A stretch of 64,000 bases of DNA from Anagrus nilaparvatae (GCA_022575985.1 JAKSXM010000132.1:12958001-13022000); one strand, 5' to 3'; shown: positions 38,346-52,200, counted from the first letter of the stretch. Numbers and translations: made by a program. The notes: generated from the letters alone by a model not told the origin.

Positions 38346-41132
38346 TTGTTTCTATTTTCTCAGAGTAAGTTTTAGATAATTCTCGAGTATTTTTTTCTTG
38401 GGTATTGAGGGCAATCGGATGAGGTCATTTTGAAAAATTGTACCCTTTCAGGTGTTTTGAATTTTACCAGGCTAAGAGGCTAAATTAATTCCAAAAATTT
38501 GACACGAAGTCTTCATTTTCTGAGATACAATATAATTTAGAAATAAACAAATTAAATGAATCCAATCCTAAAAATTTATTTTTTATGTTACAAATCTGCT
38601 AGAAAAAAGTTTCGAACTATTTGAAAAAATTATACTATATTTGTGATGACTTAATAGTCCAGTAAAAATGAATAGAATTTTAAAATTACCATATAAACGT
38701 AGCATAAAATATTATAATAAACGCATACTTTTATAATAAATATAATATATAGACAGTTGTTGTTATTCGTGAGAAATAAATCCAGAAATTAAAGGATGTA
38801 ACGTATACATTAAAGGTGTATAAAAATATACGTAACTCGCATAGAAAATAAAAAAAAAGAAAAGAAGAGTAAAAAAAAAAAGTCACTATGCCCCATAATA
38901 TCTAACAAAACAGAGAGAGATTTTACAAGAGAGTAAGTGAGAGATGAAAATTCTCTTTGATCTTATACCGCCGCACGCGATCGTACACGCGCGCGGACAT
39001 GCACTAATACAAATATACAAAAAAACACATACACAGACACACCTGAAAAAAAGTAATGGCAATACGAATATTATATTTATCCAGCAGCTAAATTATATAT
39101 ATAAAAACACATAAAAAATATATATCTGTCTTTGTTTAGCTAACAAACTTTTGTAGCATAATGTGAACTTACAACTTTTGGTGTTACTATTTTTGTATGC
39201 ATTTAGTGCATATGTACATTTAAAAATCACACGCAAATTCATGTTCACTTGCCCTAAACAATAAACATCGTGGTGTTGGCAAGCTCGAATTTATTTTTCA
39301 TTTCTTTAAATGCAAATATTATATTATGGACACATGAAGTATTAAATTCTAATGCACATTTGAGTATTTCACTTTTTGCAGCCTTAATGGTGTTGTTCAT
39401 TAGTGGCACTGAAAAGACGATAAAATAAATTGAAAAACATTTTTATTAGCCAAGTTTCCGGGCGCTATTAGTAGATATCCTGGTAGTTATTTACTGATAT
39501 AGACAATTTTAATTGGCACAAGCAATAGTTTAGCAAATATTTGCAAAGATTATTGGATCGCAAAGGCTGTTGCAAAGATTTTTAATCCAAATCTTGAAAA
39601 ATTGATCCTACTAAGAAATTAATTCAATTTATGTCCATTCAAATACTTCAATTGATCAAACTTTTGAATCCCTAATATTTGGTACCAAACCTTGATTCAT
39701 AAACCTGATGTTAAAAAAATGTTTATTTGCATTTCAATCCAACTTATAAGCACAATAAATTGATTTAAAAAATTATTTTTTCAGTCAAAAATCAATAAAA
39801 TTTTAAATCAATTTAAATTTTCAGAACCACGTCCATAAAACAAACTTTATAAAAGTAAATCGTATAATTTATGAAATAAAATACTTACAAATTTAATTAT
39901 AAAACTAGCAAATGATTTCTTTGAAAAATTAAATTAATAATAAATATTCTTAATACCCATGATGTAAGTTTTTTTACATTTACCAAATCAAAAAAAATAA
40001 TGAATTAAATCTCTAATCAAGCAAAACTTTCAATATATACTGTATCTAATTGGTTCATCTTTTACCGCTGAGTAATTTAGGTACCCATATATACCATAAT
40101 GTCAATTGTGATTTTAACTGAACAATATATAAAAAAAAAGAACTCTCTCTACTACTACACACACAAAAAAAAAGAGATAACTAAACGTGACATCAATGGA
40201 TCAAAAGCACATCAAAAGAAACCGACTCTCAGCACAAATAGTTCTCTTTCCTTTATTATATATAGTCAAAATGTCATGCAGTGTGTGTCAGCTTTTTTTA
40301 TATATATTTGTATTAAAATTAAAGTTAAAATAATATTACAGTTACTGTACGTAACTTCAAAGAACCGGTAGAGTATCATAATAGATCTTTCTCAAAAATA
40401 AACAATGAAATAGAATAAGTTTTTTAAATTTTGTATCAAAAAAATTTTTTATAATTAAACGATTTTTACGAATATTTTATATTTTTATTTTTTAAAAAAC
40501 TAGTATATTTATTATGATGTCTTAAGTATTATTACCATATATATATAATTGCACGGTTATAATATATTTGTAATTACATATAATAATCGTTTTGATCCAT
40601 AACTAGTTATTATTCCTTCAATTTCACTCTGTTTATGTTTAAAAGCGGTAAAACATCAAAAGAAATATAAAAGACCGTTATTATTAAAAAACATTTTTTT
40701 TTTTTTTAATGAATATATAAGAAATTATGATTTTTTTTTTTTTTTATTTGGCTATAATTTTGAAAAAATTTTTATTTTTTAATAAATTATTATTTATTTT
40801 GTAATAATTGTATGTGCTTTGAAATTTATGTTATTCAAAGTTTATTTTCATAATATTGTGTTAAATTTGGCAACAGTGTTTTGATTAAGGCGTGTTTTGG
40901 GCCGTGACTGTTTTAAACTGGTGTTAGGTCAATAATATAGTTTTGACAGCAAAGGAATCACGAAAGATAATAGCTATTGCGAGCGAGAGTAGACAGCATG
41001 CAAAAGTCGAACCTCATATTTTATCCCGTGATTTAAAATATAGTTTTATATATAATGGGCAAAAAAAGAAAATAGGCTTTTTTGCCCTAGATATTTAAAA
41101 TCCATTATACAAACCTATTAGCCTGCAAAGAG

Positions 41133-41308
41133 TACACAGAAAAAGGCTTGAACCACTAAAGTCGGTTATAGTAGAAACAGAACTGAAAATGTTTATGCTA
41201 GAACTAAAATTCAGGGTCCTAAAAACCCGATTCTCGGTTCTAGCATAAACATTTTGAGTTTTATTCCTGCTATAAACGACTTAAATGGTTCAAGCATGTT
41301 TCTGTGTA
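41133..41308. mobile_element. 176-bp MITE with about 73-bp inverted arms
   Basis: It begins tacacagaaaaaggcttgaa and ends with an imperfect complement (ttcaagcatgtttctgtgta). The pairing extends to the central gttctagcataaacatttt/aaaatgtttatgctagaac. Confidence 0.7.
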
Positions 41309-41559
41309 GATGAAGGCTGCTAAATTCAAGTCTGATTTTAGAAAAAATTGAAAGGCAATTATTGCCCCTATTTCACCAATCTTAAGCCCATACAAAAGTA
41401 AATTTTTGGAATATACTATTGAGCATATTTGGAAGTTTTTTAAGCAAAGGAGCTGGTGTCCCTCTAATTTGATTTCTGACCAAAAAAAATCCCGAAAAAA
41501 ATCTCTCAAAAAAAAAAGGTGGTCGTTTCAAATAATTTTTATTTTAATTGTATAGAGGG

Positions 41560-42180
41560 TGTAATATGGAGGAATATATCTCCCCCCAATTTGGCTACTG
41601 GCACCAGATTCGAATTCTGTGCCCCAAGAAGCTATTTGAATTTTCGGAAATAAAAAAAACAGTTTTTTTTTTAAATACTATAATAAAATTTAGGATTACA
41701 GTGGTAAAATTGGGGTGATACACCACCCCAATTTAATTCCTGACACCAGATTCGGATTTAATGGTCCACGAAACCATTACCATTGGTACACCCTGATTGA
41801 ATTTCTGCCACATTTGGATTCAGTGGTCCAAAGAAACTACTTGAATCTCTTGGACATAAAAAAAGTTTTTTTTCTCGAGAATCTAATTTTTTTAAGGGTC
41901 TTAAAATTAGAGGTGATTTCCACCCCCCCCCCCTTCATAAATTAAATATTTGACTTCTGGTTTGGAATCAGTGGCCGAGAAAATTTATACTTCCGTAATG
42001 AAATAGGGTCAAAGATACAAACTAATAGCGTCTTTAAATGGGGGCGTCACAACCCTCCCACCCCAATATCATTTTTAACCTCAGATTCAGATTCAGCTGC
42101 CAAAAAAAAAAAATTACTTAAATTTTTCAAAATGAAAAAAAAAATTCATTCAAGTTTTGCAGGTTGGCGTGAGGACAATT
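41560..42180. repeat. Diverged tandem repeats, units of irregular length (roughly 80-150 bp)
   Basis: The phrase c(a/t)c(a/c)agattcg(a/g) followed by gtgccc or tggtccac recurs at about 41605, 41745, 41815 and 42085, each time before ttgaattttt and a run of A or T. A related phrase (cttcagattcggttt) occurs in the array at 53613-54075, so both may derive from one satellite family. Confidence 0.45.
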
Positions 42181-45124
42181 ATTTTAGGTGTTTTCACCGT
42201 CTTTCACTTCATCCATTTAATTTTTCCGACTGTTGGCTCATAGTGTATTCCTAAAGAGATTTCACTAGGTTTAAATATTTAAAGTATCTTTTAAATGGAC
42301 TTTGGTCGTTTTCTAACGTGTAAAGGCCAACTAAATTAAAAAAAGTATATAATTTTACTTTTATTTCAAAAAATTGAAAACCCCCGCTAAACTCTTTTTT
42401 ATAATTAGCATAATTTAATTCAAAGAAAGAAAAAAAATTTTTATATGATCAACTTTCTTATACATTTTACATATTATGCAACTAAAAAAATTTTAAGTCA
42501 GAGAGAAAACACAACCATAAACTTTATATTGAGGTTCCATAAAAATAACTGACTAACATGCACTTTTTCTACTTATTAGTCATACAGTGACAATAACATA
42601 ACGCGAAATTCTTTAAAAAATTTAATCAAAACAAATTTTAAAAAAATTATTTTTTTACAATCTATACGCAAGTTTTTTATTTATTAGCAATTACAATATT
42701 TTACGATATGATTTTTATTTTTTTAAAAAATAAATACTTAAATTTCAAAAGAAGCAAGCCGCCAATACCGTTTTTGTCATTTGAAAATAAAAAAAGATAA
42801 AAAATAAAAGTAAAAAATTTTTTTATTATTTGCCATTTGATTTTTATTAAATGATTAAAAAAAGAATCTTTAATTTTGTAAAAAAAATAATAAAAGTGAA
42901 AGCTAGTTTTAAAAAAATTTGGATTAATAAAAAGAATTTTTTAAAAAAATAAGAGTTTCATGATTTTGATTGTTTCCACATGCCGAATCGATTTGGTGAT
43001 TGTGACGAACGAATATTTATAAGCTGAATAAAAGTAAAATGAATAAAAACAGAGAATAAAAAATTTCTTGTATTAATCCATAAAAAAAAAAAAATGTGTA
43101 CAATTGGAAGGACAAGAAACTAAAAGATGACGAAAAGGGTTAATAATATAAGCATGAAGATCAAGGAAAAGAAGGATAAAAAGTCAGTATATTTAGAGAT
43201 TTAACAATATTTTTTGATGGTGAGGGTAAACAAAGAAAGAAAAAGAAAAAAAAAAATACTGGAGAACACGCAGAGTAGAGAGAAGAGAACCAAAACCGAG
43301 GACAGCAAGTAAAACTTCAAAGGACTCTTTGATGGTTTCCGCTGCTGCTGTTACTTGCTATATTGCGAGATCTTGATAAGCCAGTATTATTATTATATAT
43401 ATTCTTCTTGGCAGTGTGTGTGTGCCTATCCTGTCCATAAGTAAAGGGTATATATAAGAAAAAGAGAGAGAGAGAAAATTCGTGGTATATCACAAGTATT
43501 CCTGTATGGCCAAAACCAGTTTTCTTTCCTTCAAGAGAGCGGGGCCGCGCAATGTAATTAAATGCACTAGCAACCTTCTTGCTTGTTCTCCATAACTTCG
43601 TCGTCATTTGCACGCTTTTCTTCCTTTTCTCTTATATTTTTATAACGAATATATATATAAACGACGTATGGATACATAATACCTATATATATTTTTTAAG
43701 GGGAGTAGTAATATATATATATATATAGGGGAATGCGATAAATGCCAAGAGGAAAAATCTGACGGCGAAAAATCAAAGGAGAGAACTGCATTTATGTATG
43801 TTAGGGAAATGTGAAGTTAATGATGGGGAATCACATGCATATAGAATCAAGAAGCATAAACACACCTGGAAGGGAGGGAACCAGGTGAGACGAATTTAAG
43901 ATTATACTCTGTAGGATGTGTCGGAGATATTGACAAAGAAATGAAATGATAACGGATCTTATAATTTAATGCTTCTTCATGTGGGGGAATTATGTCATGA
44001 ATTATATCTATGGACTTTATTCGACAATTTTTTTTTTGGATTGGTTTAATTAGGAAGCTCAAATTACTTATCTGTTAATGTAAATTTGTTTATTACGGTG
44101 GCTTTTTCATAAAGTTTGTTTTTGGTTGTTGAGGTATCTTCTTAATTTTTTGGTACCCAAAAGATGTCTTTTTATTTTTAACAAAACTAGATAAAACTTA
44201 AAGTAGAATAATCGTTATCCCACAAACTTAAATTGTATTAGTCCACTATAGATTCTTTGTAAATAAATTGTATTTGTAGTTCATGCTCTTGAACTTGCTC
44301 GTAAATGCTTTGACCTACTTGAAACCGCTAGATACTTTATCTATACATCAAAAACATATCTTGCGGCATTTATGATCGTCGTTGAGTATAAAAAAATATA
44401 AGGAAGAGAATTACTTTAAAAAAGTGCATAAAAGCATGATTTTATATTGAAAATTTTTGCACTAAATTTTATCACAATTTAATACAGTAAAATTGATAAT
44501 AAGCAAGTGACACAAGTAGCTCCAAAAAAGTTTTCAAAAAAACTAAGCGAATTAAATCTGTAAATAGCTGAATAGTCTACACTGACACTGCGCCATAAAA
44601 TTTGATTCAGCTGGTTTACTTTACAGGATTGGTATTTTTCATTATGAATCATTTAATGACTTTTCTTGTGTATTGCTTTTCATTGGCTAAAATAAGGCAT
44701 CTATTAGGATTAAACCATAAAGACACAAGATCTGTTATTGAAAAGTTGATACGTAAGGTAAGCTATAAAAATATATCATACCCAAGAAATGTTGAAGTTC
44801 AATAACTGTTTGACGTTTTGGAAACTCACGGTTGAATTATACTTTTACTTTTTCCGAAAGTGAGATGATACAATGGCTGAAAATTCCAGGTATTCTACCT
44901 GAAGTTTGCCTAAAACTCATTTTTGACCATATTGTTTTAACTTTTCGCAAACTAGTTTTAGGCGAATTTTATGCCACGACAATGTTATAAAATAGGTTTT
45001 TTTTGAAATTTTCCATAAAATGCTGCAATTCTGCTAATCAACCAAAATACTTCCGTTCGGTCTAATTTTTTTCGTATAAGTTCCACCTTTCAATCCCCTT
45101 AATTCTTGATTTTTCTCTCATCAT
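42181..45124. other. Non-coding AT-rich DNA
   Basis: No gene recognised. Alternating (ta)n occurs near 43710-43730. A CG-bearing, less AT-rich patch lies at 43260-43620. The open frame at about 44602-44805 has no recognisable family. Confidence 0.4.
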
Positions 45125-45375
45125 TTAGCTTGCATATTTGTTCGGTATGGTAATAATATTCAATTTACGATAACCTTCCATTATTTTTATGATGCCATTT
45201 TTCATTGATATAGGACTTGGCCATTGATTGGAAGATTGCGTTATACATTGACCATAAAGACTTTTCATTAGCTGACAAATTTTATTAAAACCTTCCTTGG
45301 GGTCCATATAAATATTCTCTATTAACTCATAGCTAAGAAAAGCTATTTTTACATAAAATTTTATTATTCTTACTT
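45125..45375 (-). pseudogene. Relic of a Ty1/copia-type reverse transcriptase
   Basis: On the minus strand the frame reads VKIAFLSYELIENIYM then DPKEGFNKICQLMKSLYG. This matches the conserved copia RT block of the form DVKTAFLNG..L...IYM..P.GF....VC.L.KSLYGL. The remaining frame (to 45125) no longer resembles copia, and no LTR, integrase or protease is seen nearby. It is a short decayed fragment, not an active element. Confidence 0.65.
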
Positions 45376-46998
45376 TTTGAGGCTATTCTGGCCAAATTTA
45401 ATGGAGTCATATCTGGCTATTAGTCAAAAATTTCTTGATACAATAAATGCCATTTTTTGAAGGCCCTTGACTAAAATAATAACAATCAAGTATGTAGTTA
45501 TTAATTATGGTATGTGGTCCTATTTAGTTTTTCATTCACTGGTAATCTTTAAATTAAAATACTTTTCTGGATGAACCAATAATTGAAATAGCCAATAATT
45601 CCAGATAACAATCTTCCATTTCTATATAATAATCTAAATTCTTTAAAATTCCATAATCCAATTATTCAACCATGTCATTTTAACTTAACAGTCACTGAAT
45701 TACACATAAAAGTTTTTTTTTTTTTTTTAAATAATAGCTGTTGAAAAAAGGACTTTTATTTTTTTTCTCAATTCATCACAGTACCAAATTACAATTTAAC
45801 ACATGTTAGTTATACATTTGCGTATACACAATAAAATTTATACCGACAAAGAATACATGAAAGCATCATCATAATCATCAACATTTTAAAAAAAAAATTT
45901 CAAAAAAAAAAAAATTTTTGTATTCAAGAAATAATCTTTGTTGTTAGATTTTCTTATACCAATTATTTTATATCGAATAAGCAGATATAAAAAACCCAGT
46001 AGCTACTGTAATATAATCGTATTTAATCAATTTAGATATATTTTATTTGAAGATTTTAAAAGCTAATTGTTAAAAGTCTGTAGATTATAATCCATAGGGT
46101 GAAAAGATGCAAAAAATTCTACTTAAATAAATATCAAAGGACACAATACATAAATAGCTACGATTTGTATTGTATTGGTTAAAAAAAAAAGATACACACA
46201 GAGGGGTAAAAATTTTTTAAATTTATACATGTATGTGTGTTAAGTGTTACATAGAGAACAATTGCATACACAAGAGAGAACTAATGTGGTCAAAGCGTGC
46301 AAGTGAAAATACAATGATGACTAAAATAAAAAAAAGATCTTTTGATCTTTTACCGACATAAGTTCTTTTTTATTCACTTCACGCGTGTTTATTTCATCAT
46401 CAAGGGATGATACTTTCCTTTTTTTATAAATCCATCATAAAAAAAGTACTGTGTGTGTGTAAATTGATGCGGCACGGGTCAAGCACAGCTTCTGAATTGA
46501 ATAATAAAATAAAGAAAGGGGAAAGAATCCTAACGGCTTTTGTAAAAGAAAATTTAAGATCAAAAAAATGTATTATAAGATGTAAAAAAGGTTAGAAAAT
46601 GTTTGATCTTTTATCTATGCTAAATTTATAAAGGGAAAAGAATTATAGTATTTAGATCCGGTTATCAATTTAATATGTGACAGTTGATGGGGTGTGTGTT
46701 ATCAAAAGATATAGGAAAATTAGTTCTGAATAAATTTAATACCATGAATTAATCTATTATTTGTGTTATTCTTGTTGATAATAAGGAAATGAAAGTATTT
46801 TTTTATATGTATAATTGTTGAGTCAGTGTGTATTATCAATTAAGAAGAAAAAAAAAATTTTTTTTACGTAGTCATTCCTTGATGATGATTAATTATTAAG
46901 TTTTTCAACTGTGTGAAACTTATTTACTGTATTGTTATTATTATTTCTATTTTTCACTTTAATTATATTAAATTTTATAGTTCTACCTCCGTACACTC
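45376..46998. other. Non-coding AT-rich DNA
   Basis: No feature beyond homopolymer runs and AT-rich sequence. Confidence 0.4.
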
Positions 46999-47343
46999 AG
47001 GGAGCTAACAACGCAATTCAACTATTCTGAATAGCTCATTCACTATTCAAAAAAAATTTTTTTCGGAAAACCTTTAAAATTATACAAAAAGGATTTTTTT
47101 TTATCTGAATCGTTCTGAATAACTTTGAATAGCTCTGAAACCGCAAAATTTTTTTTCTTTAAAAAAATGGTTCAAAATGACTGGAAAAACATTTTAAATG
47201 GTAGTAAAAGGTTTCGATAGCTCTGAACTATAGTTTTTTAGGTCCGAACCTAACCGAATTTTACCTGTAAAATTTTACCAAAAATTTTTATTGAATAGTT
47301 AATGAGCTATTCAGAATAGCTGAATAGCGCGTTGTTGGCTTCC
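46999..47343. mobile_element. 345-bp MITE with about 55-bp TIRs
   Basis: The left end reads ggagctaacaacgcaattca and the complement of the right end reads ggaagccaacaacgcgctat. Both continue into ctattctgaatagctcatt(c/a)actattcaa. The interior has repeated tctgaat/ttctgaa words. It abuts the left edge of the duplicated block that starts at about 47352. Confidence 0.65.
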
Positions 47344-47351
47344 TGCGTAAA

Positions 47352-47520
47352 CAAGGAGAGGTCAATAATCATCTCAAGTAATGTTGTCTAAAATACAGAA
47401 ACTGAAATTTCAGTTGCCAGAGTGGCACGAAAGCCCCTAAAATTTCTTGGGGTCTTGGCTTTTATTACAGAATTTAACAAAAATAGTTTAGGTTTCAGAA
47501 ATATATAGCAATTAATTGAT
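47352..47520. repeat. Left flank of the receptor segmental duplication, copy 1
   Basis: This block (aatgttgtct..acagaaactgaaattt.agttg ... ctaaaatttctt.gg) recurs at about 61398-61620 in the same orientation and the same order relative to the receptor gene. It therefore marks the left end of the duplication unit. After 47520 the copies diverge because copy 1 has inserted sequence. Confidence 0.65.
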
Positions 47521-48839
47521 TAAGGAACCATAGTGCCAATAATTTGGCAGCGATTTCTTTTTACATACTTGGCCTGAATAACCTATTTAAAACCAATAAA
47601 CTCAAAAATTTTTTAATTTTAAGTAAGTTTTAGATTTTTCTTGAAATTTCAAACGCAGCTACCTAACCAAAAGCTCTTGAAAAAAGTGGACAAATTGTAA
47701 AGAGAAAAGAATTCTGTTGCAAACCTAAGGTTGAAGAAAATTTAAAACAAGAATAGTAAAAATACCATATACATTATACAAAAATAATTTTTCTTCCTAG
47801 CGGGCCGAAAACACTTTTTTCGCCCCGCAACGAGATAGAAAAAAACGCGTTTTCATCCCACTGAGAAAGAAAAATTTCGTTTTGTCCATGGGAACAAAAA
47901 AAAATACCCCAGATCGCAGTTTACCACGTGCAATTTGGGCCATTCTTTTTTTTGTCCCCTTGGTTAAAAATGTACTATTATTTTCCACTGCAACCCATTT
48001 TAAAGCAATTTAGTCGAAGCACCACCAATGTATTTCGTAACCCAATTTTTTTTTTTTAGGTCCGTGGATAAAAATAGGTGTATTATATGTTTTTTGACCT
48101 GCTAAATCCGAATCCGGGGTCTATTTTGGCCTAAAAGTGGCAGATAAATTGTTATTAACAAATTATTGCAAAATTAACCCAAAATTTTGCAAAATCGAGT
48201 TGTAAATGTTAACAAGCTTCAAAAATTTATGAATTAAGCAAAACTTTCGACGCGGCAAATTTTGTACACGAAAAAAAATGAACATTGGTTTTTTGAGCAC
48301 AGCAAAATAAACATAAGAAAATTAAACACCCAAAAAAAATATTAATTTCTGAAACTAGTTTTTTAGACACGGTTTTTTAAACACGAAAAAAACATTTTTT
48401 TTAATTTTAATTGTAAAATTTAAAAAAAAATTTATTTTAATATTAAAAATTAAAAAATTTTTTTTTTTCGTGTTTAAAAAACCGTGTATAAAAAACTAGT
48501 TTCAGAAATTAATATTTTTTTTGGGTGTTTAATTTTCTTATGTTTATTTTGCTGTGCTCAAAAAACCAATGTTGATTTTTTTTCGTGTACAAAATTTGCC
48601 GCGTCAAACTTTCTGATATAATTTAACTTAAAGTATTAAAATTTTTAATATTTAACACTTTAGATTAATTATTTAAACAATTTTAAATTGTTTAAACAAT
48701 TTGTAAATGTTAATAATTACTTTTATGGGTCAAAACTGAGTGCGGCACTAAGTTACATGTATTTTTTTATACCCTGAATATGAATTTAAAGCTCAATTTC
48801 GATAAAAACTATACAGGCAATTGTTTAAACAATTTTTAA
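47521..48839. other. Insertion-like sequence upstream of receptor copy 1
   Basis: This sequence has no counterpart at the matching place in copy 2. It starts with one of three copies of the ggaaccatagtgccaat motif (47524-47552) and includes a palindrome (48249-48605). No coding sequence is recognised. Confidence 0.35.
48249..48605. repeat. 357-bp palindrome, arms about 160 bp
   Basis: gacgcggcaaattttgtaca at 48249 is mirrored by its complement ending at 48605. Pairing runs through ctgaaactagttttt.agacacgg to an AT-only centre. Nearly all arm positions match, so it is young or maintained. Confidence 0.8.
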
Positions 48840-49233
48840 TTTTTTTTAGTTTCGACTTTTACTATTGAAATAAAAATAATTTGTTTACGAAAAAATTATT
48901 ATCTGAGCAACGTTCAGACTAATTAAAATTTTGTTCTTTAATGTTTTTTCTGTTTTTATTATTATGTATATAGAACTAATTATTTATTTTTAAAATTATC
49001 CTTCAATTTATCGCAATTAATTAATTTTCTTAATGTAATTAACAAGATACCTTGAAGAATTTTTATGGTTTTAGTAATTAAAAGACAGAAATATACGTTT
49101 CTATTTTTGTTATGACATCGATTTTTCGAGAGAAAAAGGACTTTTTCCAACTACGCATCAGTAGTTGTTTAATTTTCAAGCCTTACGCAGCCTAAAAATA
49201 TTTAATAAAACTTATACTTTGAAGTTTTTTAAA
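48840..49233 (+). promoter_or_regulatory. Duplicated 5' flank of the receptor gene, copy 1
   Basis: This flank aligns with 62230-62648 upstream of copy 2, including gttcagactaattaaa, tttatttttaaaattaccc-type sequence, ttaattttcttaatgtaa, cagaaatatacgtttctatt and cgcatcagtagttgtttaat. The promoter is therefore part of the duplication. The initiator-like cgcatcagtag (about 49154) lies about 75-80 bases before the ATG in both copies and is a reasonable transcription-start candidate. Confidence 0.45.
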
Positions 49234-52200
49234 ATGGAAAATTCAAGAAAAACTAATTGGATAATTTATTTAGTGATGAGCATTAGCTCCATACATTCTA
49301 CTTCAATAAAATGTTTAATACACCAAACTTTAAAAGAAGTTCAACCAAGACAAGTGACTTTGTTTTCAGATTTGAAAGGTCCAAATACAACCGAACGTTT
49401 GGTTGCATCAATTTTGGAGCATATAATAGAACAAGTACCAACTAAATCTGTTGATTTAAATAGTCTACCAGCATCTATGAAATGGGAAAATGGCGTAATC
49501 AATTACAATCGTAACATAACCGCTCCATTACATTTTATTATTATAAATCAAATTGAAAACGATAAAATGCTGAATAAAATTCAATTAGTTTTGCAAAACA
49601 TCAGAGATTCATTGCTGTATTTAACTACGACAAAAATTTTTCTTGCTTTTGAAACGAGATTTGAATTTCGTTCATTACAATTAATTAAGAAAATTTTTTT
49701 AGAAGCAAAATATTTTAATTTTATTGATTTTACAATAATCCAATTAAACCCGAGATTGAAGCACGATGCTAATTTTATTGCTTATCACAGTAATTTCTAT
49801 GATACTAAAATAACTAAAAAATTAATTGGGAATTCTAAGGCTAAAATTTTCCCAAATAAATTAGTAATCCAAGAAAGGAAGTAAATTTTTTTGTAAAATG
49901 AGACAGTAATTATACGCAAGTCAGATCAACTTGAAACCTTTTGCAATTTGTCAAGAAAGGTGTCAAGTTCAAAAGTAAACAACTTTGGTTGGTTGCAATT
50001 AGTCCGAAATGTTGCAAAAATTGGCCAAACTGTTTTTTTTGGCCAAAAATAAATAAATATTTAATATCTCGGGAAATATTAAATGAATTTTGTTGAAAAT
50101 AGGTACTAGGGGGTTTTTTGGGTCGCTGATTACGATTTTAATGTCAGAAATTTCTCAATCACCCTGTAAACAGTAAAAACTACCCTTTTTTAGGGGTTGT
50201 TTTTAAAAATTTTGGGATTTTTGCTAAAATTATCAAATGAATGGCATTTTTTTAGAAAAATTAATTGAAGATATTTATTTATTTTATTATGGACTGGAAT
50301 TGAGATATAAGGTTTAATAATAGGGGGGTTAAAACTACCCCCAGAGTAAGAAAAAGTACACAAAATATGACCTCCTTTTTTTTTTGTATTTGGATCAATT
50401 TTTTGAAAATATTTTATCGTATATTTACTATTATGAAATTAATTACACCCCTTCCCCGGGGGGGGGGGGTGGTTAAAACTACCCCTAAATTTATAAAAAA
50501 AAAAAAAAAAAATTAAATTTATTTGTTATTAAATTTTTTTTGCCTCTTTTCGTTTTACAGCAGAAAAAGTAACAAGATTTGCAACCCTGGGTGTAAAAAG
50601 TACCCTACAATGTACAAAAAATTGGCCCGATATTGAGATATAAGGTTTAATAATAGGGGGGTTAAAAACTACTCCCAGAATTAGAAAAAATACAAAAAAC
50701 ATGACCTCATTATTTTTTTGTGTATTTGGCTCAATTTTTCGAAAATATTTTGTCTTATATTTACTATTAAGAAATTAATTCAGCCCCTAAGCCAAGGGGG
50801 GGGGGGGTGGAACTACAACAAATTTTTAAAAAATGAAAAAAAAGGTATTAAGTTTTTTTTGTTGCCCCTTTTCGTTTTACAGCCAAAAAAGTTACAATAT
50901 TTTCAATCCTGGGGCTGAAAAGTACCCCAAAATGTAAACAAAATTTAAAAAAGTCGTAATTAAATTTTTTTTTAAAAATCTTTTATACGAAAAAAACACA
51001 AACCTTTGACTTTCGTACCTTATTTATTACTTATTTCAGGTTTAACGGCTAATTTACAGCTTAAAAAAGTCTGAATTTGAAATTTTATAGCAGCATTTTA
51101 TTCAGTTATCATGTAAACATAAGGTACTGTACGAAAATTTTTCATAAAACTTAGAAATCTAGTGACCTAATGGATTATGTATAAAAATTGTTTGGAATTG
51201 CTGAAAAAAAAGGAATTTTGGCCATAACTTTTTTTTGGCTAATGATAACCAGATGTACGATGAACCATTTCAAAGCTAAGGTTAACGCCGAAATTTCATG
51301 TCATATGCAAAATTTTAATTGGATTGGCCATTTTTCTTTAATTTCGCCGAACAAAAAAGAGCATTTACCGTTGTAAACAGAAAATAGGCAATTTTAAACG
51401 GCCAAATCTGCTTGCAGACGAAAAATTTTAACAAAAACTTGAAGTACAAACAACTTGAAATAAATGCTAAAAAACTTGACTGTTTAAAATAAATAATGTT
51501 CAAGCTGCTGGCCAAAAACTGAAAATGTTTTAAAAAATACACGATTTTACCGAACTTTGTCAGGCCAAAACATAAACAATAATTACCGATAGGGTCAAAA
51601 ATTGCTGGACATATTTAGGAACATGTGTTCTGACTTTTCACCGAAGGATTTTTTTTTCGAAGCAACTCAGCCCAGATGGCGCTAAAAAATTGGCATGAAA
51701 AATTTTGGAAAAAATTTTTTTTTGCCCATAACTTTTCTTCTGGTTATTTTAAACGGTTCTAGGTGGTCTCAAAATTTTCCCAATTTTATCATCTTGAAAA
51801 ACGATAAGAATAATTTTTTTTGTAAAAGTAATATTTTTCCAGATATTTACGCCAGAACGATCCGGTTTCTTGATTTTTCGTTAAACAACCATTTTTGACT
51901 TGTCATATCTCCTTTAATATTTTTCGTACACAAAAAAAATAAAAACCGCTGTCTTTGTCAACGAAAATACTTAAAATTAGTAATATATAATTTTTTTTGT
52001 AATTCTACCAGATTCCAAATAAAATTAAAAAAACTAAAAAAAAAAAATTTTTTTTGGCAAAAATCACACTTTTCATTGCGCTGTAACTCGGAAGGGGTGC
52101 ATTTTTATGAAAAATTGCAGTCAATGTTTTTATCTTAAAAAATGGTAATTTATCGATTGGTTAGGATATTTTTTTTTTACCCCCCCCCCCCAATGAGTTC

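Larger units (their letters stand above)
26516..41132. other. 14.6-kb stretch without recognisable genes
   Basis: I read both strands and found no protein family, tRNA or rRNA. Open frames are short and low complexity. Diverged dispersed-repeat sequence is present at about 26690-26890 and 30480-31030. Islands with CG dinucleotides and CTCTCT/GAGA runs stand out at about 28000-28095, 33860-34010, 35870-36180, 36830-36970, 38255-38345 and 38960-39010. They may be regulatory, since Axin transcription must begin at an unknown point above 9851. Confidence 0.4.

Noticed and set aside
43317..43613. 98-codon minus-strand open frame
   Set aside because: Low-complexity sequence across a (ct)/(tata) region with no domain or signal. 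It lies in a less AT-rich patch that lengthens frames by chance.
49864..49884. Receptor copy 1 as a separate short gene ending at 49884
   Set aside because: The last six residues before the stop are encoded by transposon sequence. Copy 2 shows the natural protein continues.
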